Assembly (NCBI GenBank): GCA_001766825.1 | Contig: LYOR01000004.1 | Location: 62,001 to 126,000, forward strand | DNA from: Candidatus Syntropharchaeum butanivorans | GTDB taxonomy: Archaea > Halobacteriota > Syntropharchaeia > Syntropharchaeales > Syntropharchaeaceae | Length of the DNA stretch: 64,000 bases | Direction of reading: 5' to 3' | In this document: one piece after another, positions 36,107 to 44,973 of the stretch | How positions within the stretch are numbered: the stretch's first letter is position 1 | Layout: each line of letters begins with the position of its first letter | Program-made: the position numbers and the translations under genes | Notes under the pieces: generated by a model | Databases searched by the model: none | What the model was told of the DNA's origin: nothing | The model's input: the letters and a program-made list of their open reading frames with translations, nothing else

Positions 36107-37225
36107 CTAATCTGCCGGCTCGAACCTGTTTTCAAGCTTCTTCAGGACATCTGGCAGGGTCGTGTACTCCATATCCTCCATCGGGAGTCTATGAGGCTCA
36201 AATGGCCCATGTCTTCGCATGTAGGTCGCAACTCTACCCGCAATTTCCCTTGCCTCGTCAAATCCCGGGTCATCGAATAGATCCACCGGCCCAACGAGTG
36301 ATGCATTTGATATCTGGAACCCGGCAGCAATGACCCTTGGCGGTCCATCAAAGCGTGTACACCTTGCATTCGCAAAGCTCACCGGCATGATAGGCCCGTT
36401 ATGACTCCCTCTCATCCACCCGCTGACAAGATGCGGGAATGCAAAGGGCTCAAGAACCTCGCCAAGTGCAGGAAGTCCTGACTGTGCCCTCACGAGTGCT
36501 ACAGGGTCATCCTTACCGACATACTTGCCAGCGATCTGATACAGCTTCTCTGTACTGACAGCAGCCACCGGCTCATCCTGTGGTAAGGGACTCCCCTCTC
36601 CCGGGTAGACCCTCTTTATTACATACCTGCTCTTTGCCCCGATCAGAGCCAGAATATCATACATCTCATCTGGTGCACTCATGAAAACCCGCTTGTGCTC
36701 CATAATGTCCCATATCTCAAACTTAAATCCTCCATGCAGCGACGGATCTATGATGAGACCTGCCGTATTGAATGGATCAGCAAACATCCTGTAAATCGGC
36801 AGGTTGAACGCACCAGGCTCGGTTTTATCCATCATGAACGCAACGAGTGGCTCCCCTTTTCTCTCTGTGAACTCAAGCTCAGCGATACCGGGCCCCATCC
36901 CCCGCACGTTCCCGCTGAACGCATCAGAAAGCATATCCTGCCCTGCTCCATAGAGCTTAAGCCTTTTAGCAACCTCTGTTCCGGCCTCAAAGGTCTTCCA
37001 CGCGAGTTCATGGATCTCAGAGTTATCTATCCCCTTTGTATGCCCCATCAAGAGCTGGAGATCATCTCCCGCTGCCATTACCCGGAAATCTACAATGAGC
37101 CCTGAGTTGACTGCATCACGCAGCTTCTCTTCTGCGAGCTTGATCAGCTCCGGATGCACGCTTGCATGCCCGGGGTAGCCCCCTATATCTGCTTTTATCA
37201 GACTTATCGTGGTTTTTGCCACCAT
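36107..37225 (-). CDS. fbp: Fructose-1,6-bisphosphate aldolase/phosphatase (archaeal type)
   Basis: A bifunctional gluconeogenic enzyme that condenses triose phosphates to FBP and then dephosphorylates it. The 372-residue product begins with [17 protein letters not shown], whose Asp/His bind magnesium, and contains [20 protein letters not shown] and [20 protein letters not shown] of the ancestral class V family. ATG 37225 is preferred over an upstream in-frame start at 37249. A TATA-like CTTTATAACG (minus strand, about 37250) precedes it. Its presence indicates anabolic sugar synthesis, as in autotrophic archaea. Confidence 0.95.
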   Translation of the reverse strand: MVAKTTISLIKADIGGYPGHASVHPELIKLAEEKLRDAVNSGLIVDFRVMAAGDDLQLLMGHTKGIDNSEIHELAWKTFEAGTEVAKRLKLYGAGQDMLSDAFSGNVRGMGPGIAELEFTERKGEPLVAFMMDKTEPGAFNLPIYRMFADPFNTAGLIIDPSLHGGFKFEIWDIMEHKRVFMSAPDEMYDILALIGAKSRYVIKRVYPGEGSPLPQDEPVAAVSTEKLYQIAGKYVGKDDPVALVRAQSGLPALGEVLEPFAFPHLVSGWMRGSHNGPIMPVSFANARCTRFDGPPRVIAAGFQISNASLVGPVDLFDDPGFDEAREIAGRVATYMRRHGPFEPHRLPMEDMEYTTLPDVLKKLENRFEPAD

Positions 37226-37267
37226 ATCACCCTGCAATAATATCCTCACAAGACGTTATAAAGATTT

Positions 37268-38290
37268 TCACACCAGAACCTCTTCCATCCCGATTAAGCC
37301 CTCCTGATCCGTCCCTTTCCTCGTATAGACCCGAATTCGCTCTGATAGCTCCTTACAGAACCCACATCGCTCACACATCCCATCACACCGTTTCCAGACC
37401 TCAATCGCACCATCAAGCTCCCGGTTTGAGAGGTAGAAAGCGTGCTTTATCTCCCGATAGAAGTCTATTATATCAAAGATACTCCCATCATACCGGCGAG
37501 CGCTGTACGCATCCAGGCACTCGAGTATCCAGCTTATCGGGTGCATCCTCCCGCAGAGCTTGAATATATCAATCCCCACAGCCTCATACTCTCCAAGATC
37601 CTCTGGCCGGATCCAGTCGCTCTTTATCATAAGCTCAGGGTCGTGGATGCGCATTGTTGTGCACTTGTGATGGTAGTACTCCCGTGCCCTCACCTGCTCA
37701 GGCCCGTTGGTATGGGAGATCAGGTTAAACTGTGAGTAGCGGAGCGGGCATCCGATCAGACACCCCTGATTGAGGAGTATCTTGAGCCTGCATGATGTGG
37801 CATCTCTGATCGCCTCAAGGACCCTGAAGTTGCGGTTTATATTCGGATCTATCGCGATCGTATCAGCCCCTATCTCCTCAAAAAACCGCGCTCTCTCGGG
37901 GGTATCGACAAAGGCGAGGCATGAGACCGTCACATCCATATCAAACTCCCTGTCACAGAGTTCAACAAGCCAGGGCTCTGCAACTGTGATCCCATCAACC
38001 CCTGCATCCTCAAGCACCGCGAAGTAGCCGTGATATAGCCGCTCTCCCTCTTTTGTTAGGTGTCTTCCCGCAAGGCAGGGGCTGTTGAGAACGATATTGA
38101 ACCTCACACCATAGCGGTGCGCAAGCGATGCCTGCTCCTGTATATCATCGAAATTCTGTGCGATCCCGAGTGCAACCCGCCCTGTGCCGATGTACTCCGG
38201 GAGCCCCTCCCTGTACACCTCCCAGACCTCACGCTTGCATATCTCACGCAACGCCTCGATATGTCCGGGGTGAGGCAATGAAAACTTCAT
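37268..38290 (-). CDS. Peptidase U32-family protein
   Basis: The 340-residue product is a TIM-barrel U32 relative. Members of this family act in tRNA/rRNA hydroxylation and other radical-type modifications, and true protease activity is rare. The hallmark cysteines appear in LLNQGCLIGCPLRYSQF and in YYHHKCTTM; a C-terminal CERCGFC adds further ligands, suggesting an Fe-S cluster. Other features are IGTGRVALG near the start and DGITVAEPWLVELC. It is transcribed in the same direction as the downstream FBPase gene. The substrate is unknown. Confidence 0.8.
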   Translation of the reverse strand: MKFSLPHPGHIEALREICKREVWEVYREGLPEYIGTGRVALGIAQNFDDIQEQASLAHRYGVRFNIVLNSPCLAGRHLTKEGERLYHGYFAVLEDAGVDGITVAEPWLVELCDREFDMDVTVSCLAFVDTPERARFFEEIGADTIAIDPNINRNFRVLEAIRDATSCRLKILLNQGCLIGCPLRYSQFNLISHTNGPEQVRAREYYHHKCTTMRIHDPELMIKSDWIRPEDLGEYEAVGIDIFKLCGRMHPISWILECLDAYSARRYDGSIFDIIDFYREIKHAFYLSNRELDGAIEVWKRCDGMCERCGFCKELSERIRVYTRKGTDQEGLIGMEEVLV

Positions 38291-38333
38291 CATCCGTTAA
38301 TTGCACCTTTACTATAAAAATCTGATCCTCTCG

Positions 38334-39509
38334 CTACAGGACCCCGATAAGATCCTTCAAAAGGAGCGGATTTCTCTTAACCACCCTCATCACAAGGTCT
38401 ACACCGCTGAAGCTATCTATATCCTCCCCCTGAAGCGAGGCTGAGATCGCATTGAGCTCTCTGTCACTCAACCCGAAAAATACATTCTTTGCCCTGAGCA
38501 TCTTACCGATCTTCTTACCTATCCCCTCCCTCCATCGCTTTTCATACGCTTCAAGCCCCGCTGCAGATGTATCACCATGCTCTATCGCCCGGGCTGCAAC
38601 CTCCCCCGCGATCGTACCTGCCTCCATCGCGTTGATGATTCCTCCACCTGTCAGGGGATCGCTCTGTCTTGCAGCATCCCCCACAAGCATCAATCCATCC
38701 GTGACAGTCCTTTCGATAGGCCCGCAGACCGCTACACCTCCCACAACGACCTCCAGAATCTTCCCATAGGGGAACTTCGACCTCACAAACCGGTTAAGAT
38801 AGTCTATCGGCCTGAGCCCCCTCATCCTCGCGGCGTTTATTCCAATCCCTACATTCGCCATCCGGTCACCCTTGGGAAAGACCCAGGCATAGCCCCCTGG
38901 GGCAAGGTCGTTCCCGAGATAAAACTCCGTGAACAGGCCATCAAGCTCGAGACCTGACATAAGGTACTGTGCGCATGACTCGATATCATCGAGCCGGAGG
39001 CTTGTATCAATCCCGGCCCATCTTCCAACCTTGGACTCAATCCCATCAGCAGCTATGACAAGATCTGATTTAACACAGAACTTCTCACCAAAATGGACGA
39101 GTTCAACGCCTGCAACCCTCCCATCATCAAATATAAGCCCGCTCGCTCTGCACTTAACAACCACTGAGGCACCAGCTCTGACGGCTTCCTGTGCAAGCAC
39201 ACGATCAAAGACCTTACGTTCAAGGACATACCCACTTTTCCCGGTCTTTTTCATCGTGAGATACGAACCATCTGGTGCGTATATCCTCGCACCCTCAACC
39301 TCACAGGAGATCCATCTCTTATCCGGGGATATATACCTGGTAAGCCCCTCTTTCCCAACCCCCTCTGCGCATCTTACAGGTGTCCCGATCTCCTGCCGCT
39401 TCTCGACCATGAGAACATCAAGCCCAAGCTCTGCCGCGGTCTTTGCAGCCATCGAGCCACCGGGACCTGCTCCCACAACAATGATGTCGTACCTCGTTTT
39501 GAACTCCAT
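38334..39509 (-). CDS. Digeranylgeranylglycerophospholipid reductase family flavoprotein
   Basis: FAD enzyme that saturates the geranylgeranyl chains of archaeal lipids. The 391-residue product has the dinucleotide-binding DIIVVGAGPGGSMAAKTAAE, CAEGVGKEGL near residue 47 and the GD motif DGLMLVGDAARQSDPLTGGGI. The gene starts at ATG 39509, overlapping the stop of a two-cluster ferredoxin gene by one base. That ferredoxin is the likely electron donor for the reductase. Confidence 0.92.
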   Translation of the reverse strand: MEFKTRYDIIVVGAGPGGSMAAKTAAELGLDVLMVEKRQEIGTPVRCAEGVGKEGLTRYISPDKRWISCEVEGARIYAPDGSYLTMKKTGKSGYVLERKVFDRVLAQEAVRAGASVVVKCRASGLIFDDGRVAGVELVHFGEKFCVKSDLVIAADGIESKVGRWAGIDTSLRLDDIESCAQYLMSGLELDGLFTEFYLGNDLAPGGYAWVFPKGDRMANVGIGINAARMRGLRPIDYLNRFVRSKFPYGKILEVVVGGVAVCGPIERTVTDGLMLVGDAARQSDPLTGGGIINAMEAGTIAGEVAARAIEHGDTSAAGLEAYEKRWREGIGKKIGKMLRAKNVFFGLSDRELNAISASLQGEDIDSFSGVDLVMRVVKRNPLLLKDLIGVL

Positions 39510-39685
39510 CAGGATGCCTCCATCTCGAGAGCGCCAACCGGACAGACATCAACGCAAGATCCACATCCTGTACATCTCTCTTGATCGATCTCAAGCCATA
39601 GCTCGATGAGATCCAGTGCAGCAGAGGGGCAAACACCTACACATGTGCCACAGTAGCCACATCTGTACCGATCTACAAGAATCAA
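39509..39685 (-). CDS. 2[4Fe-4S] ferredoxin coupled to the lipid reductase
   Basis: A 58-residue protein with two cluster motifs, CGYCGTCVGVCP and CTGCGSCVDVCP, in the classic CxxCxxCxxxCP form. It starts with TTG at 39685, because a TGA lies two codons before it in frame; GGTGAGG serves as ribosome-binding site. The stop TGA shares its A with the ATG of the lipid reductase, so the pair is translationally coupled and the ferredoxin likely supplies electrons to it. Confidence 0.93.
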   Translation of the reverse strand: MILVDRYRCGYCGTCVGVCPSAALDLIELWLEIDQERCTGCGSCVDVCPVGALEMEAS

Positions 39686-39711
39686 ACCTCACCACCCTGC
39701 CTGATCCAAAA

Positions 39712-39786
39712 TAGCGGGGGATGGATTCGAACCATCGATCTTCGGGTTATGAGCCCGACGGGATCTCCTGACTACCCTACCCCGCT
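39712..39786 (-). tRNA. Initiator tRNA-Met (CAT)
   Basis: Cloverleaf on the minus strand: acceptor AGCGGGG/CCCCGCT with the A1:U72 pair, anticodon stem TCGGG/CCCGA with three consecutive G:C pairs and loop CTCATAA (anticodon CAT), T arm GATGG-TTCGAAT-CCATC, and A73. The A1:U72 pair and the GGG/CCC anticodon stem mark an initiator rather than elongator tRNA-Met. It lies 26 bases upstream of the ferredoxin gene. Confidence 0.94.
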
Positions 39787-39833
39787 CCAAGGGTAATCTA
39801 AGGCCGAAGTCTTAATAAACCTTATGCACCAAC

Positions 39834-40562
39834 CTACCTCATCTTTTTCCCCAGACCATCCTGGTACAGCCTGTGAATCTGAGGTATCACCATCACCTGT
39901 TTTCCAAGATAGCGCCCGGCAGTAGCAGAGAGATCAAAAAGCAGCTCAAGTGAGGGGGCTTTTATTCCGGTAAGCGGTTGAAGAATGAGATCGATCCTGT
40001 AATCAGATATCTCACGGCAGAGCGACTCAATCTGGGAGGAGGTTGTATCATCAGGTATCACGACCTTGACGATTGTATGAAGCCCTGAAGCAGCAGAGGT
40101 TCTGATACATTCAATCTCCTCCTGGTAGAGCTTCTTCCATGCTCCCCTGGTCTCAACCGCGCGGTGATTCTCGAGCTTGACATCGATCGCAGCATAATCA
40201 AATAGATCTATAAGTTTTTGAAAGATCCGGGCATCAACTCCCGCTGTCTCAAGGTAGCACGAAAGCCCGAGACCTCTGCACCTCTCTGCAAGCTCTCTCA
40301 GAAGATCAGGTGACGCAAGCGGTTCACCACCTGTGAATGAGACACTGTGAAGATCAGGGGTTATGAGCTCTTTGACCGTCTCAATCACCTTCTCAGGCCT
40401 GGCTGGTGGTAATGAGGGATCTTTCATCCGTGCCGCTCTGGTATCGCAGTAGAAGCACTCAAGCGGGCACCCCCTGAACCGGATGAAGATCTGCCTTCTT
40501 CCAAGAAGTGATCCCTCTCCCTGAAACGACGTGAAGATCTCGTATATATCCCGGCTCACCAC
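39834..40562 (-). CDS. queE: 7-carboxy-7-deazaguanine synthase (radical SAM)
   Basis: Makes the 7-deazaguanine core for archaeosine in tRNA. The 242-residue product has the QueE signature IYEIFTSFQGEGSLLGRRQ, the radical-SAM cluster motif CPLECFYC (QueE spacing), and SFTGGEPLASPDL for SAM binding. The frame is open 219 bases further upstream, across the divergent dNTPase start, but family homology begins at the GTG codons 40562/40559, so I place the start there. queC of the same pathway is at 52.4 kb. Confidence 0.9.
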   Translation of the reverse strand: MVSRDIYEIFTSFQGEGSLLGRRQIFIRFRGCPLECFYCDTRAARMKDPSLPPARPEKVIETVKELITPDLHSVSFTGGEPLASPDLLRELAERCRGLGLSCYLETAGVDARIFQKLIDLFDYAAIDVKLENHRAVETRGAWKKLYQEEIECIRTSAASGLHTIVKVVIPDDTTSSQIESLCREISDYRIDLILQPLTGIKAPSLELLFDLSATAGRYLGKQVMVIPQIHRLYQDGLGKKMR

Positions 40563-40626
40563 AACGCATTTAAGATCTCTATGGTTACTTAAGGGTTGGG
40601 GAGTGTGAGATCCTTTGAGGCGGGTG

Positions 40627-41817
40627 ATGAGAGGGGAGCTGTTTGATAAGGTGAGACAGCTCAACACCATGCGAGAGAGATCACTCGCGGAGGGTGCTAC
40701 CCGGAGCGCAGAGGGGGTCAGGCGGCTTGCGGAGGATGAGGATATACGCCCTTCTTTCTCAAGAGATACTGATCGGATCATCCATTCAAGGCCGTATACC
40801 CGCTACATTGATAAGACACAGGTCTTCTACTGGGTTGAGAACGATCATATCACACATAGAGTTCTGCATGTCCAGCTTGTATCAAAGATTGCAAGACAGA
40901 TCGGACGGTCCTTGGGGCTGAATGAGGATCTCATCGAGGCGATAGCCTTAGGGCATGACATCGGGCACACCCCTTTCGGGCATAAGGGAGAAAAGGCACT
41001 GTCGAAGCTCTGCAAAGAACATGGGATCGGAGAGTTTCATCATAACGCGCAGAGTGTCATCTTTCTTGACAGGATAGAAGGTCTGAACCTGACGCTCCAG
41101 GTGCTTGATGGCATCCTGTGTCACAACGGTGAGGTCCATGAGCAGGTGATAGAGCCCCGGCCGGGGAAGACGTGGGAGGATCATGATCGGGAGCTCCGGT
41201 TGATGATTGAGAGGGGGGAGGGGAGCTATCCGATGACACTTGAGGGGTGTGTTGTGAGGATCGCTGATACGATAAGCTACATAGGTAGGGACTTTGAGGA
41301 TGCGATCAGGGTGGATCTCATCAAACGGGAGGATCTCCCTTCTATCTGCTCGGAGGTGATCGGGGATAATAACAGGGATATCGTGAATACGCTTATAATC
41401 GATGTTATAGAGAATAGCTGGGGAAGGGACTGTATTGCACTGAGCGAGGAGGTATCAGAGGCGCTTGCTGAGTTTAAGCGGTTCAACTACGAGTACATTT
41501 ATGAACATCCTGCTGTTAACAGAGAGGTCGATAAGATCGAGAAGATGTTTAAGCTGATGTTTGAAGAGTTCCTGGGGCATCTTGAGGATGATAAGCGAGA
41601 TTCCAGGATATTTAAGCACCATATCGATCTGATAAAGGAGAAAAATCCGACATATGAGGAGGAAACACCTCCTGCTGTGATCGTGCGTGACTTCATCGCC
41701 GGGATGACGGATAAGTACTTCAATGACACGATGATGGAGCTGTACTTCCCGAAGCGGTTCAAATACAGTGTAATCCAAAAAGATATTTATAGTGAAGGGG
41801 CAATTGATCCACGATGA
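40627..41817 (+). CDS. dgt: HD-domain dNTP triphosphohydrolase-like protein
   Basis: Related to dGTPases, which hydrolyse dNTPs to nucleoside and triphosphate. The 396-residue product has the typical early motif SRDTDRIIHSRPYTRYIDKTQVF, then the HD site HRVLHVQLVSKIA and ALGHDIGHTPFGHKGE, with FHHNAQS and a late Asp in RIADTISYIGRD. ATG 40627 follows GAGGCGGG. A roughly 100-residue helical C-terminus follows. The stop overlaps the secD start by 4 bases. Substrate specificity is unknown. Confidence 0.88.
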   Translation: MRGELFDKVRQLNTMRERSLAEGATRSAEGVRRLAEDEDIRPSFSRDTDRIIHSRPYTRYIDKTQVFYWVENDHITHRVLHVQLVSKIARQIGRSLGLNEDLIEAIALGHDIGHTPFGHKGEKALSKLCKEHGIGEFHHNAQSVIFLDRIEGLNLTLQVLDGILCHNGEVHEQVIEPRPGKTWEDHDRELRLMIERGEGSYPMTLEGCVVRIADTISYIGRDFEDAIRVDLIKREDLPSICSEVIGDNNRDIVNTLIIDVIENSWGRDCIALSEEVSEALAEFKRFNYEYIYEHPAVNREVDKIEKMFKLMFEEFLGHLEDDKRDSRIFKHHIDLIKEKNPTYEEETPPAVIVRDFIAGMTDKYFNDTMMELYFPKRFKYSVIQKDIYSEGAIDPR

Positions 41818-43523
41818 AGGGAGAGATCTTCAGGGACTGGCAGGTGGTAACACTCATAGTACTTGTTCTCGCATCGGTCATCGCGATCCATCCGGTCTAC
41901 TCAACAACACCTGAGCCACACTTTGAAACCCGCCTTAAATACGGGCTTGATCTTGTTGGAGGAACGTCGATCCAGCTTGAGCTTGAGGGTGCTCTTGTTA
42001 AGGTTAACTTTGACCGAGATACGGTATTCAAGGCTCTGATGGAAGAATACCTGAACAGCACGGTCACGATAACCTCATCGACCGATGACTCAATCACATT
42101 CACAACACCTGCCCGGGTCACCACCGCCGGGTTAAACTCCCTCGGGTTCGGTGAGGTGACCATAACCCCACTTAATGGTAGCAATGAGGTGGTGGTCAGG
42201 ACATCCCCTGAGGCTGTTATGAAAGCCTTTCTTCAGAACAGGCTTGATACTGAGGTTATCTACACCAGATACCATGATACTGACCTTTTTGAGATAAGAA
42301 AAGAGATCTCAGAGGAAGAGCTTGAATCACTGCTTAAGACCGTTAACGCAACGATTGCATCAGATTCAAAAGGCAATCCCATCTTTATCAGAGGGGTAAC
42401 CCCGGAGACTGCAAGGATAACCAAGCAGGTGATCGATGATAAGCTCAACACGTTTGGACTGAAGGATATACACACACGCACGGTTGGAGATCGCTACATC
42501 ATCGTTGATCTTCCGGGGGTTGATATCGAGACTGCAAGGGTGCTTGTTGGAAGACCGGGGAAGTTTGAGGTTCGTATCCAGACAGCCGGTGGTGAGGGCG
42601 CAATCCAGAAAGGTATGAAGCTTGATGAGATTGAGAATATCACTGCTCACGTTTTCTATGGGGCTGAGGGGATTGCATCTGTCGATCTTGCACCGTCAAA
42701 GAGAGGACGGGAGGAGGACTCTCCCTGGGGGGCATCCTTCCATCTAACCCAGGAGGGTGGAAAGAAGCTGAGGGAGGCTGCACTTAAGTATGGGGTGGTC
42801 TCGGATCGTTTGAACCATGAGGTGGTGATGCTGCTTGACAACGAGGTCATATACAGCGCCCCATTTGCAGAGGAGCTTGCAAGAGATATCGTTGATACCC
42901 CTGTCTACAGCCTGCAGGCATCAACAGGTCCCGGTGATGCGGGATTCAGGGAGGCGCAGATCCTGCTCGTGCACCTTCGCGCCGGTGCCCTGCCTGTGAA
43001 TGTGAAGATTCTCGGTGTGCCTATAAGTATCCCCGCGCCGCTTGGTGAGAGGTTCAGAAAGCAGGCTACGCTCGCGGGTATTCTTGCTGTGCTTGCGGTT
43101 GGGTTTGTCGTCTATCTGAGGTACCGCCAGCCAAAGATCGTTCTACCGATGATCGGGACGATAATAAGTGAGATTGTGATACTGCTTGGTTTTGCCTCGA
43201 TGATCAAATGGCAGCTTGATCTTGCATCGATCGCGGGTATCATCGCGGTCATCGGGACGAGTGTTGACCAGCTTGTTATAATCACGGATGAGGTGCTTGG
43301 TGGGGGAGAGATCCCTGCAGCAGGCGGTCTGTTTCTGAGCAGGCTCAAGAGTGCATTTACTATCATATTTGTGGCTGCAACAACGACGGTCGTTGCGATG
43401 ACACCGCTTGTCTGGATGGGGTTCGGTGCGCTAAAAGGGTTTGCGATCATCACAATTGCAGGGGTTATGATCGGTGTGATCATTACAAGACCTGCCTATG
43501 GACGGATCATCCAGCACCTTTGA
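41814..43523 (+). CDS. secD: Preprotein translocase subunit SecD
   Basis: A membrane protein that assists Sec-dependent export. The 569-residue product has an N-terminal transmembrane helix (VVTLIVLVLASVIAIHP), the YGLDLVGGTSIQLELEG motif, a large extracytoplasmic domain (about 50-410), and five C-terminal membrane segments with the RND-type LPMIGTIISEIVILLGFAS and IIAVIGTSVDQLVIITDEVLGG. Its usual partner secF is not on either side, which is unusual as secD and secF are commonly adjacent in archaea. Confidence 0.93.
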   Translation: MKGEIFRDWQVVTLIVLVLASVIAIHPVYSTTPEPHFETRLKYGLDLVGGTSIQLELEGALVKVNFDRDTVFKALMEEYLNSTVTITSSTDDSITFTTPARVTTAGLNSLGFGEVTITPLNGSNEVVVRTSPEAVMKAFLQNRLDTEVIYTRYHDTDLFEIRKEISEEELESLLKTVNATIASDSKGNPIFIRGVTPETARITKQVIDDKLNTFGLKDIHTRTVGDRYIIVDLPGVDIETARVLVGRPGKFEVRIQTAGGEGAIQKGMKLDEIENITAHVFYGAEGIASVDLAPSKRGREEDSPWGASFHLTQEGGKKLREAALKYGVVSDRLNHEVVMLLDNEVIYSAPFAEELARDIVDTPVYSLQASTGPGDAGFREAQILLVHLRAGALPVNVKILGVPISIPAPLGERFRKQATLAGILAVLAVGFVVYLRYRQPKIVLPMIGTIISEIVILLGFASMIKWQLDLASIAGIIAVIGTSVDQLVIITDEVLGGGEIPAAGGLFLSRLKSAFTIIFVAATTTVVAMTPLVWMGFGALKGFAIITIAGVMIGVIITRPAYGRIIQHL

Positions 43524-43526
43524 AGC

Positions 43527-44045
43527 ATGAAGCAGATCGTTATTCTTAGAATTGGCCACAGAAAAGAGCGAGATAAGCGCATCACGACCCACGTGGGTCT
43601 TGCAGCCCGTGCCCTGGGCGCATCAGGTATGATACTGGCAGCAGAGGATCCTGAGGTTGAAGAGCGCATCATGGATGTTGTATCCCGGTTTGGTGGGGAC
43701 TTCTGGGTCAGGAGCGGCTGCAGGTGGCAGGATGTCGTAAGATCATGGGATGGTGCTGTTGTGCATCTTACAATGTACGGTGAGAGTATTCTGGATGTTG
43801 AGAAGGAGATCAGAAGCGACCCGAGAGATCTTCTTGTTGTAATAGGCGCGGAAAAGGTCCCATCAGAGCTTTACAGGATGGCTGACTGGAATGTTGCAAT
43901 CACAAACCAGCCACACTCAGAGCTTGCAGCACTTGCCGTATTTCTGGACCGTATCCAGCAGGGGCGGGAGCTTATGCGGACGTTTGACGGTAAGATCAGG
44001 ATCATCCCGACGAAGATGGGAAAGAGGGTTGTGATTGATGAGTGA
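43527..44045 (+). CDS. trm56: tRNA (cytidine(56)-2'-O)-methyltransferase
   Basis: A SPOUT methyltransferase specific to archaea that modifies C56 in the T loop. The 172-residue product has IVILRIGHRKERDKRITTHVGLAARA at the N-terminus, VHLTMYGESILDV in the middle, and the C-terminal knot with LLVVIGAEKVPSELYRMADWNVAITNQPHSELAALAVFLDR (split across the knot). Length is standard for the single-domain form. It is 3 bases after secD and overlaps the next small gene. Confidence 0.93.
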   Translation: MKQIVILRIGHRKERDKRITTHVGLAARALGASGMILAAEDPEVEERIMDVVSRFGGDFWVRSGCRWQDVVRSWDGAVVHLTMYGESILDVEKEIRSDPRDLLVVIGAEKVPSELYRMADWNVAITNQPHSELAALAVFLDRIQQGRELMRTFDGKIRIIPTKMGKRVVIDE

Positions 44046-44316
44046 AGAGATGAAAAAGCGTGTGCTTGGGCTCGTTTCCCTCCACAGATCTGTGATTGCA
44101 GAGGGGGGTGGATCGCTCTGTAAAAAATTCAATCAGGAGGCAGCCCGGGTTCTTCTTGAGCTTGAAGAGGAGGGGTTATTCGATCTTTCAGACAGGATGA
44201 TGGATATTCTCGCTCAGTGCAAGGGACAATCACGTGGTGAGCATGACGGGATCTGTGAGCGTGGCAGGATGGTTCAGGGCATGCTTGATGCGATTGAGAA
44301 GTGGGTCCAGGACTGA
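44038..44316 (+). CDS. Small helical protein of unknown function
   Basis: I do not recognise this 92-residue protein. It is mostly helical, with three cysteines (GGSLCKKFN, ILAQCKGQ, DGICERGR) and conserved-looking acidic stretches (RVLLELEEEGLFDL). ATG 44038 overlaps the trm56 stop, so it is cotranslated with trm56. Codon use matches its neighbours, favouring a real gene. No signal peptide or membrane segment. Confidence 0.6.
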   Translation: MSEEMKKRVLGLVSLHRSVIAEGGGSLCKKFNQEAARVLLELEEEGLFDLSDRMMDILAQCKGQSRGEHDGICERGRMVQGMLDAIEKWVQD

Positions 44317-44378
44317 AGGCTCAAGCGAGTGCTCAGCTGCAGGCGCCTCCAGAAAGATAGGGTGAGGGTGCGATCAGC

Positions 44379-44879
44379 TCAATCCTCTCCAATGTACACC
44401 CTCCACTCACACCAGCAGTCATCAGGATGCGGATCTGGAGGGGCAACGATGGCAGATATCCTGAGCCTGGGGTCAACCTCCCGGAGAAAAGCCTCAAAAT
44501 ACAGAATCCCGGCTTTTTTGCAGGGATATTCCTCGAGCTTCTTCTTCAATCTTGCTTTCTGTGCACTACAGGATGGATTTCTGAATATAACCTCACGCTC
44601 ATCGTGCTTAACGATCTCGAACCTCTCAAGGAAGTTCTCCGGGACAAACTCAAAGAGCTTCATGAACCCGGATATTCCCTTCTCCTCCCCGAGGATTTCC
44701 CTGAGCCGTCTTGCATGTGATCTCCCAACAGCCTCCATCATCCTTGATTCGATTGAGATTGCGGCATCAAGCCCGTAAACCTCCTCTACTGCGGCTCTCC
44801 AGCGCTGATGGAGGTTTCCCCAGAACCAGGCAAATGTATCGAGCAACCTCTCAAGCTCCTCATGACTCCTTTCAGTCAT
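44379..44879 (-). CDS. DUF6125-like protein (ATC-hydrolase-like fold)
   Basis: The 166-residue product resembles uncharacterised archaeal proteins related to the L-2-amino-thiazoline-4-carboxylate hydrolase family. Supporting features are an N-terminal helical part with FAWFWGNLHQRWRAAV and a central IVKHDEREVIFRNPSCSAQ. The C-terminal part holds Cys in YPCKKAGILYFEAFLREVDPR and ends with CWCEWRVYI. Family assignment is from memory and tentative. It is divergent from the PAS kinase gene at 44974, with a TATA-like CTTATATCC between them. Confidence 0.6.
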   Translation of the reverse strand: MTERSHEELERLLDTFAWFWGNLHQRWRAAVEEVYGLDAAISIESRMMEAVGRSHARRLREILGEEKGISGFMKLFEFVPENFLERFEIVKHDEREVIFRNPSCSAQKARLKKKLEEYPCKKAGILYFEAFLREVDPRLRISAIVAPPDPHPDDCWCEWRVYIGED

Positions 44880-44973
44880 AAAGAAAAAATCGGCAAAAGC
44901 AGATAAAAACTTACCGATTTAAAGAAAACTTATATCCTACATTGAGACTTATTGTTACATATAATTATGAGAG

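Noticed and set aside
40563..40781. N-terminal extension of queE
   Set aside because: The extra 73 codons run antisense into the dNTPase start and have Ser/Leu-rich shadow composition; family homology begins at the GTG near 40562.
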